From the NCBI GenBank assembly GCA_039881145.1, contig JAYKKI010000016.1:14768501-14832500 (forward strand): 64,000 bases of DNA, written 5' to 3'. The translations under genes and the position numbers were made by a program. Source of the stretch: Druceiella hillmani. Its lineage: Eukaryota; Arthropoda; Insecta; Lepidoptera; Hepialidae. This document shows positions 58,945 to 64,000 of the stretch, one piece after another (within the stretch, counting starts at the first letter, position 1; every line of letters begins with the position of its first letter). The notes below the pieces were generated by a model. The model worked only from the letters and a program-made list of their open reading frames with translations, did not search any database and was not told the origin of the DNA.

Positions 58945-60275
58945 AATAAAGGAATAACTTATTAGGATAGGGGCCAAAAGCTTGTAGATAATTACACAGT
59001 TTGAGCTTCGTGGAAAAGTAACAAATGCTATAAATTTCCCCTATTAATAAAAGTATTATCTTTATTTTCAAGAGCAATAGATTTATCTTCAAGCCATTAA
59101 CAAAAAAAAAATAACCTTTAGTTTCGTAAGGAAAATTTCACCTTCCAAAATTGTCATCTTCATTTTATTTAGTATAAAAATTATTTACTATATATTATTT
59201 TAACAAAAATATTATCTTCATAGTCGCATGCAAACAAGAGTTTTGTCGTCGTAAAATTACATAAAATCTTATTTATATCTCTAAAGTTTCCATGCAGCTT
59301 ATAATTATTTAATTATTAGTCACCCTTAATTTATTGACATAAATTAAAGGGAATAACTTTACATTGGTTTTACATTAATTTTGCATACTTACTAAATGCT
59401 ATTATTATAATTTCATTTTATGTTTTATAGCTTGTACACTTATTCATTAGGAGAGTCGTACGCTCCACACCAAATTAGAAACTTGTCTTGCAAAAGAGAT
59501 GCTGTGTCAAAAAGCTTCGCTAGACGTTTCCGATTACATTCTAAAAGAACTCTTCCATGATACTCTACTTGCTGGGATAGGAAAATGAAATTATTCTAAA
59601 GTAAATTCGATGTACGTGGAGGAAAAATTTAATTAAACTTATTTTTCCCTATCTCTGTGCGTCGTATACTAATTATTTTTATATAATTAACTGCGTCTTT
59701 GCTGCGTGTGAAAGATTTTACTTCTTTTCATTGCAACAAGTAATACGATAATATGTTATTATATTTAAAAAATCATGGGTTATAATTCTTAGCTACTCAT
59801 CATTTAGCTCACTACACTCTACAAGTTTTCAAAGAATTTATATATTTCACCCACACACCATTGTTCCTAATTTCGTTTAAAATGCAACATATGCATCCCA
59901 GTAGTCAGATGATAAGCTTCCATATCCTGCCCCGTTGATAAAGACAATTGCAGCCAAAGAACTCTTTATAAAATATACTAATATGGGGCGGTTTTTATAG
60001 CCGCATAATTCATCTCCAAAATTTATTACAATACAAATCTTTGAAAGTTTCGTTTGTCAATGTTCCTGTGTGTTATTTTTTACTAATCCCTCTTTAAATT
60101 TATGAAGTGTAAAGGAAAAAATAATCCTTAGTCTCCAAATGTTCCTCCATGTAGTCTACGCTTATATCTGATAGGTATTTTTTTTAAAGGTGAATATTTA
60201 ATGAATTATTTGAAAGTTACAAATGTATTCCGAATAAATTATCGGTCAACAAAATTTAAAAAATTAATGGTTGTT
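58945..60275. other. Right-copy-specific 1.33-kb insert of the second duplication
   Basis: No partner in the left copy between about 49215 and 49265. It contains one less AT-rich stretch with a 45-codon frame lacking a start codon (59451-59588, plus; begins ESRTLHTKLETCLAKEMLCQ) which I do not recognise. No terminal repeats or target duplication found. Confidence 0.5.
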
Positions 60276-63200
60276 TCAAAAGATATATTTTCATAAATCT
60301 GACACCATACACTTTTGACAAGCTATTTATTTCTTTATTTGGTATAATTGGTTTACTTTATATCAAAGATTTACAAAGAATACGAAGCGATTTATCAAAG
60401 TCTCCTAGTCTGAAACACCTGGATACCAAATTTAGTTCAAGTAATTCACTAAATCACTTTTTTTGTAAATGTGTCATTGTGAATAAATTGAATTTTAGAA
60501 AATACAGCATCCAATTAAGAGCCAGGACTGCTCCCAAGGCATCCCATAGTGTCTATAAGTAATATACTTTTGTGTCCATATCTTCATTTTGTTTTTGTGT
60601 TAAAGCTTTTCTAACAAATACACTGATTGATATACAATTTTTTTTTAATATTAGATTCGTTTTCGTAATAGTATATACTAGCGAAATAAGTGGTTAAAAG
60701 CTTAAAATTAGATAATGAGAGAGAGAGGGTGAGACAGATATTTCTATTTTATCCATCTGTACTAAATCCTTTTAGGTCTAAGAGAGAAAAATATTAAATG
60801 TAATACGCGCTTGCCACATAATAAGTTTCTCAATGACGCCAAAAATTAGCGTAACACAATACTTCTCTAATTTTATGACTCACATTTACGACCAAAGTTT
60901 ATTTGGTAATTGAATTTGGGGATTGACTGATAGTCTTGTTTTGTTAATAATAGAAATTGAAAGGGGTGGCCTATTTTTCAGTAATGTATGTTTTCACAAT
61001 GAAATCATTATGATGGTGAAAACAGAATTCTATAAAACATAATTGAAATACGAGTACTTTACGGAAAAATATGAGGTACTATGTCGTTTTCCACTATGAT
61101 TAAATTTGCAAAATACTGCCAGTGCCAGATTTTTCTTCTCTTTCACTTACATGCGCTCCCACACACGAAGATGAATGCTACATTTTACTTGGCACCCACT
61201 CCAAAAATCTATAGCAGTAAAAGTGGGCAAATTTTTTTTCCTGCACTGATCATTATTTTATACTTTTTAGTGCATTTTTTATTCGGCAGTTATTAGAAGC
61301 CTGTTATTTTTTTTTGTAAAATAAATTATATTTCCATTTTTAATTTCTATAATCCTATTTTACCTAGAATGTACGAACTTATAATGAACTTAAGTTCACA
61401 CACAACAAGTTACCATTAATATCTCATTGATTGAAATCGGAACAGACGTTTGCGCGTGAACATAAACATGTTCATAAAACTATAAGCAAACATGCAGGTA
61501 TACACACATAATTACAAATATTTAAATTTCATCCAATATTTACCGTGAAATTACCTTTACCGTAGTAAATACATCAGTACTCTGTACACTTTTACGTACT
61601 TAATTACCTATCTGTCTACCTATTAAGTTGGGTGGCTTCGTCTGTTTGTTTTTTTATTAATTTTTTGCATTTTACAGCATAAATATGCTAAGTTATTTTG
61701 CTGAAATCGCTGCCTAAGCACTTTGGATACAAGGTATATAACAACTGAGCCAATGTTTGTAAAGCAGTAAGAGATTTATATACCATTTACAAAATATGAA
61801 GGAAAAGCATCTGTCTACGATATAAACAAAATATACTGTAAATTAGATTTATATGTATGTTATTTCTCTCATATTAATATATTAGTACGTGAAAGGTTGT
61901 TTTATTTCTGCAATAATTAAATCTGAGTTTAACAATGATACGTTACTGAAATAAATAAAGTATAGTACAGTGTACTTAACCTTACTTTTGTACGGAGCCT
62001 GGTCTCTAATTTTGTATTTGCGATTGTTTCTTCCCTAAGTTTTTTGTTAGCTGCATACTGAATCACTTTTCACATAATCACTAAAAGATTTGTTAAATGT
62101 TGTACACAAAATGATACATGACATTGCTGCTTTTCACTACTTAGCAGCAAAATTATGCACAAATTTAAGTGCCGAAACCATTCTTAAACAAGTTTCCTCA
62201 ATTCTTCGAAAACAGTATATTCATAGAACATGCAATTGTTTTTACAATTTTATTAAAGTTTTCTTGAAATTTCAGAAACTTTAGGTGTTCCTGAATAGTC
62301 CCTTATTTATTTTTGCAAATCTCTTGACAATTAAGCTTTGCTTCTTAAACGTCGAGAACTGGTAACACAGGAACAGAGGCATTTTTTTATATAAATTTAC
62401 ATCCGGAGATGAAAATGTTATATCGACCGAATTGATATCATTTTGGTAACTATTTATCTCTGATTTTATAAATAAATAAAAAATGTAACGAAAAAGAAGT
62501 CATCTACCTATTGCAGTTTCTCCTTTTTTCTTCAGGTAACAGATCTTTAGGTCAAAAAGCCTTTAAGGGATAAAATTTTGAATTTAGGTCTTACAAAGTT
62601 TTCATTTGATATTTGATATAACGATCAATGGACGACTTGTGTAGATGGAATAAATATATTTTCAAGATTATTTAGTTAATAAGAGGCAAAACTTAAGTTC
62701 AAATTGATTGAGATAATCGATAAGAGTTGGCAATTACCTAAATGTTTTGTCTAAATGCCATTTACCATTCAAGTTAAGGAAATATAACGGCCAATTAATT
62801 CCGTGAACACTAACAAAGAGCTCGGCCTACCCGTGTCGTATTATCATGATTAAATATCTACCTATTTTGCTTCTAAACACCGCGCCTCTGTTACCAAACA
62901 TTACTTACCTTTCAACAGTAACTATACGATTTCGAATTAATAAACAAATATTCAAAATACGACGCTTTGAAAATACATTTTCTTGATACTTCAGACGAGT
63001 TCACTTCATTAGTAATATCATTTGCTAACAATAGTTAATTTATCAAAGTCACCGTCCGGGAAAGCATCACCTTAGTCTGACTAAAGATTCGATTCTAAAC
63101 ATTAATTAAATCGTTCATTCATAAACCAGTAATTTTGTGATTTTACATTTTTCCTATAAAAAAAATTGTCAAATAATAAATCTATTTTGGATTAGCCTTA

Positions 63201-63290
63201 TTTATAATCTTAATCTATTTTGCACAGTTTTGGAAATTTACTTTCAGTTTTTAAACAAAATAATCGCGACATTAAATTGAAAAGAAATTT

Positions 63291-63770
63291 AAGAAAGCTT
63301 GATTGTTTTTTAGAGAAAAAACACCGAAAGTAAAATGATTTCTGAGCTGATTAAATTTTAGTTGGTCCTGGTTTATTTTGGTTCTATATTAAATAAAGAA
63401 CCTTGCAAAGATATTTCCAAAATTATTTTTGGAGCATTGTAGAACATATTAATTTAATGCATATCGTTATTATATTCAGGTCGTATTAATTGTTTTATGG
63501 ACAATTTTACGCCCATTTTTCTGTCGTAATTTCTTTTCATCCCGATAATTATTTGTTTACATGGTTTATAACGATAGAAAATCAAAAAAATTAGAAAGAG
63601 ATGAATATAGCCTTATGTACGATTTTTGGAAGTACTTGGTTGTATTCAGTCTGGTTCCCTGTTTTTTTGAGCATATTATTATTATATGCACAGTGCCTTT
63701 CGTTTCATAAGGGGATCGCTTCAGCTTACTTCGTTAACTTTGACCATCGCTTCGGAAGAACACCATAATA
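63291..63770. other. Anonymous AT-rich DNA
   Basis: After the end of the second duplication. No feature recognised. Confidence 0.4.
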
Positions 63771-63774
63771 TTAA

Positions 63775-64000
63775 TACTTATATTCCAATATTATGCGCTC
63801 ATGGTACAAAATAAATTTATTGCTAATATGAGATTATGTAGACGGTTACTACAAAATACTATGATCTTTCTGAAGGGCCCGAGCGTTGCTCTTTTCCTCG
63901 ATCGATTCTTTCTCCCAATTTCTGCTCTGATTCTGTTTTAAACTAAGCATAAAATAAGAGGTCCACGAAGGTCTGGCTTTGTGGCGGAAGTTCCTTTTTC
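63775..64000 (-). pseudogene. Possible LINE reverse transcriptase fragment at the window edge
   Basis: The minus strand reads NRIRAEIGRKNRSRKRATL followed by FRKIIVFCSNRLHNLILA. This loosely resembles the stretch after the palm in some LINE reverse transcriptases ('EIRxRIxxARxxFxxMRKxLCxRxLxLxLR'). The G+C rises over 63870-64000. The match is weak, ends in a stop near 63800, and the upstream part would lie outside the window. Confidence 0.25.

Larger units (their letters stand above)
57270..63290. repeat. Right copy of the second large duplication (pairs with 47390-53500)
   Basis: Same order as the left copy but with its own unmatched segment (58945-60275) instead of the left-specific one. 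The 131-codon frame at 58302-58697 and the 114-codon frame at 57636-57980 are not conserved in the left copy (1-bp indels and stops) and are not genes. Confidence 0.92.

Overview
The window looks like nuclear DNA of an animal, most likely an arthropod and probably an insect. It is very AT-rich by eye. It has no operon-like gene packing, no rRNA, no clear tRNA and no intact host gene. Every protein-like stretch I can recognise is a decayed transposable element: mariner, Tc1/mariner-superfamily transposases with a helix-turn-helix region typical of arthropod elements, and non-LTR (LINE) reverse transcriptases. The species cannot be named from this sequence. The window reads as intergenic or long-intron DNA built by repeated duplication, insertion and decay of repeats.

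Layout. 1-7070: mostly anonymous AT-rich DNA with a (TA)n tract (1131-1258), a mariner remnant (about 3042-3336), an 82-bp palindrome (4133-4214), a CA-rich tract (5842-5903) and one possible host exon on the minus strand (6476-6688). 7071-21180 and 25470-35300 are two copies of one large duplication. The left copy carries about 4.8 kb that the right lacks (11680-16515), including a complete but dead Tc1/mariner-superfamily transposon with terminal inverted repeats (13148-14459). The right copy carries about 1.06 kb of its own (28930-29990), and the downstream blocks are in a different order. Both copies contain LINE debris. They also share a 369-bp stretch with no difference at all (8486-8854 = 26705-27073), although the surrounding sequence has clearly diverged. 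21700-24000 holds a dispersed repeat with internal 413-bp and 248-bp tandem duplications; part of it recurs at 56200-57260.

35300-47390 is a patchwork: a short member of the same dispersed repeat (36206-36660), a ruined transposase (37620-38300, minus), a (TA)n(TG)n tract (39243-39393), a non-autonomous hAT-type element with 8-bp target duplications (40510-40945), a degenerate tandem array (44075-44400) and a truncated LINE reverse transcriptase (44535-45606, minus). 47390-53500 and 57270-63290 are a second large duplicate pair, each copy with its own roughly 1.3-kb insert at a different place. 53690-54460 contains a cluster of foldback palindromes and two more motif copies of the dispersed repeat. 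The last 230 bp may begin another LINE remnant.

Nothing here works together as a pathway. The main biological content is repeat evolution: one dispersed repeat family present many times on both strands, two nested duplications, and a recurring class of short-loop near-perfect palindromes, at least two of which are present in only one copy of a duplicate pair.
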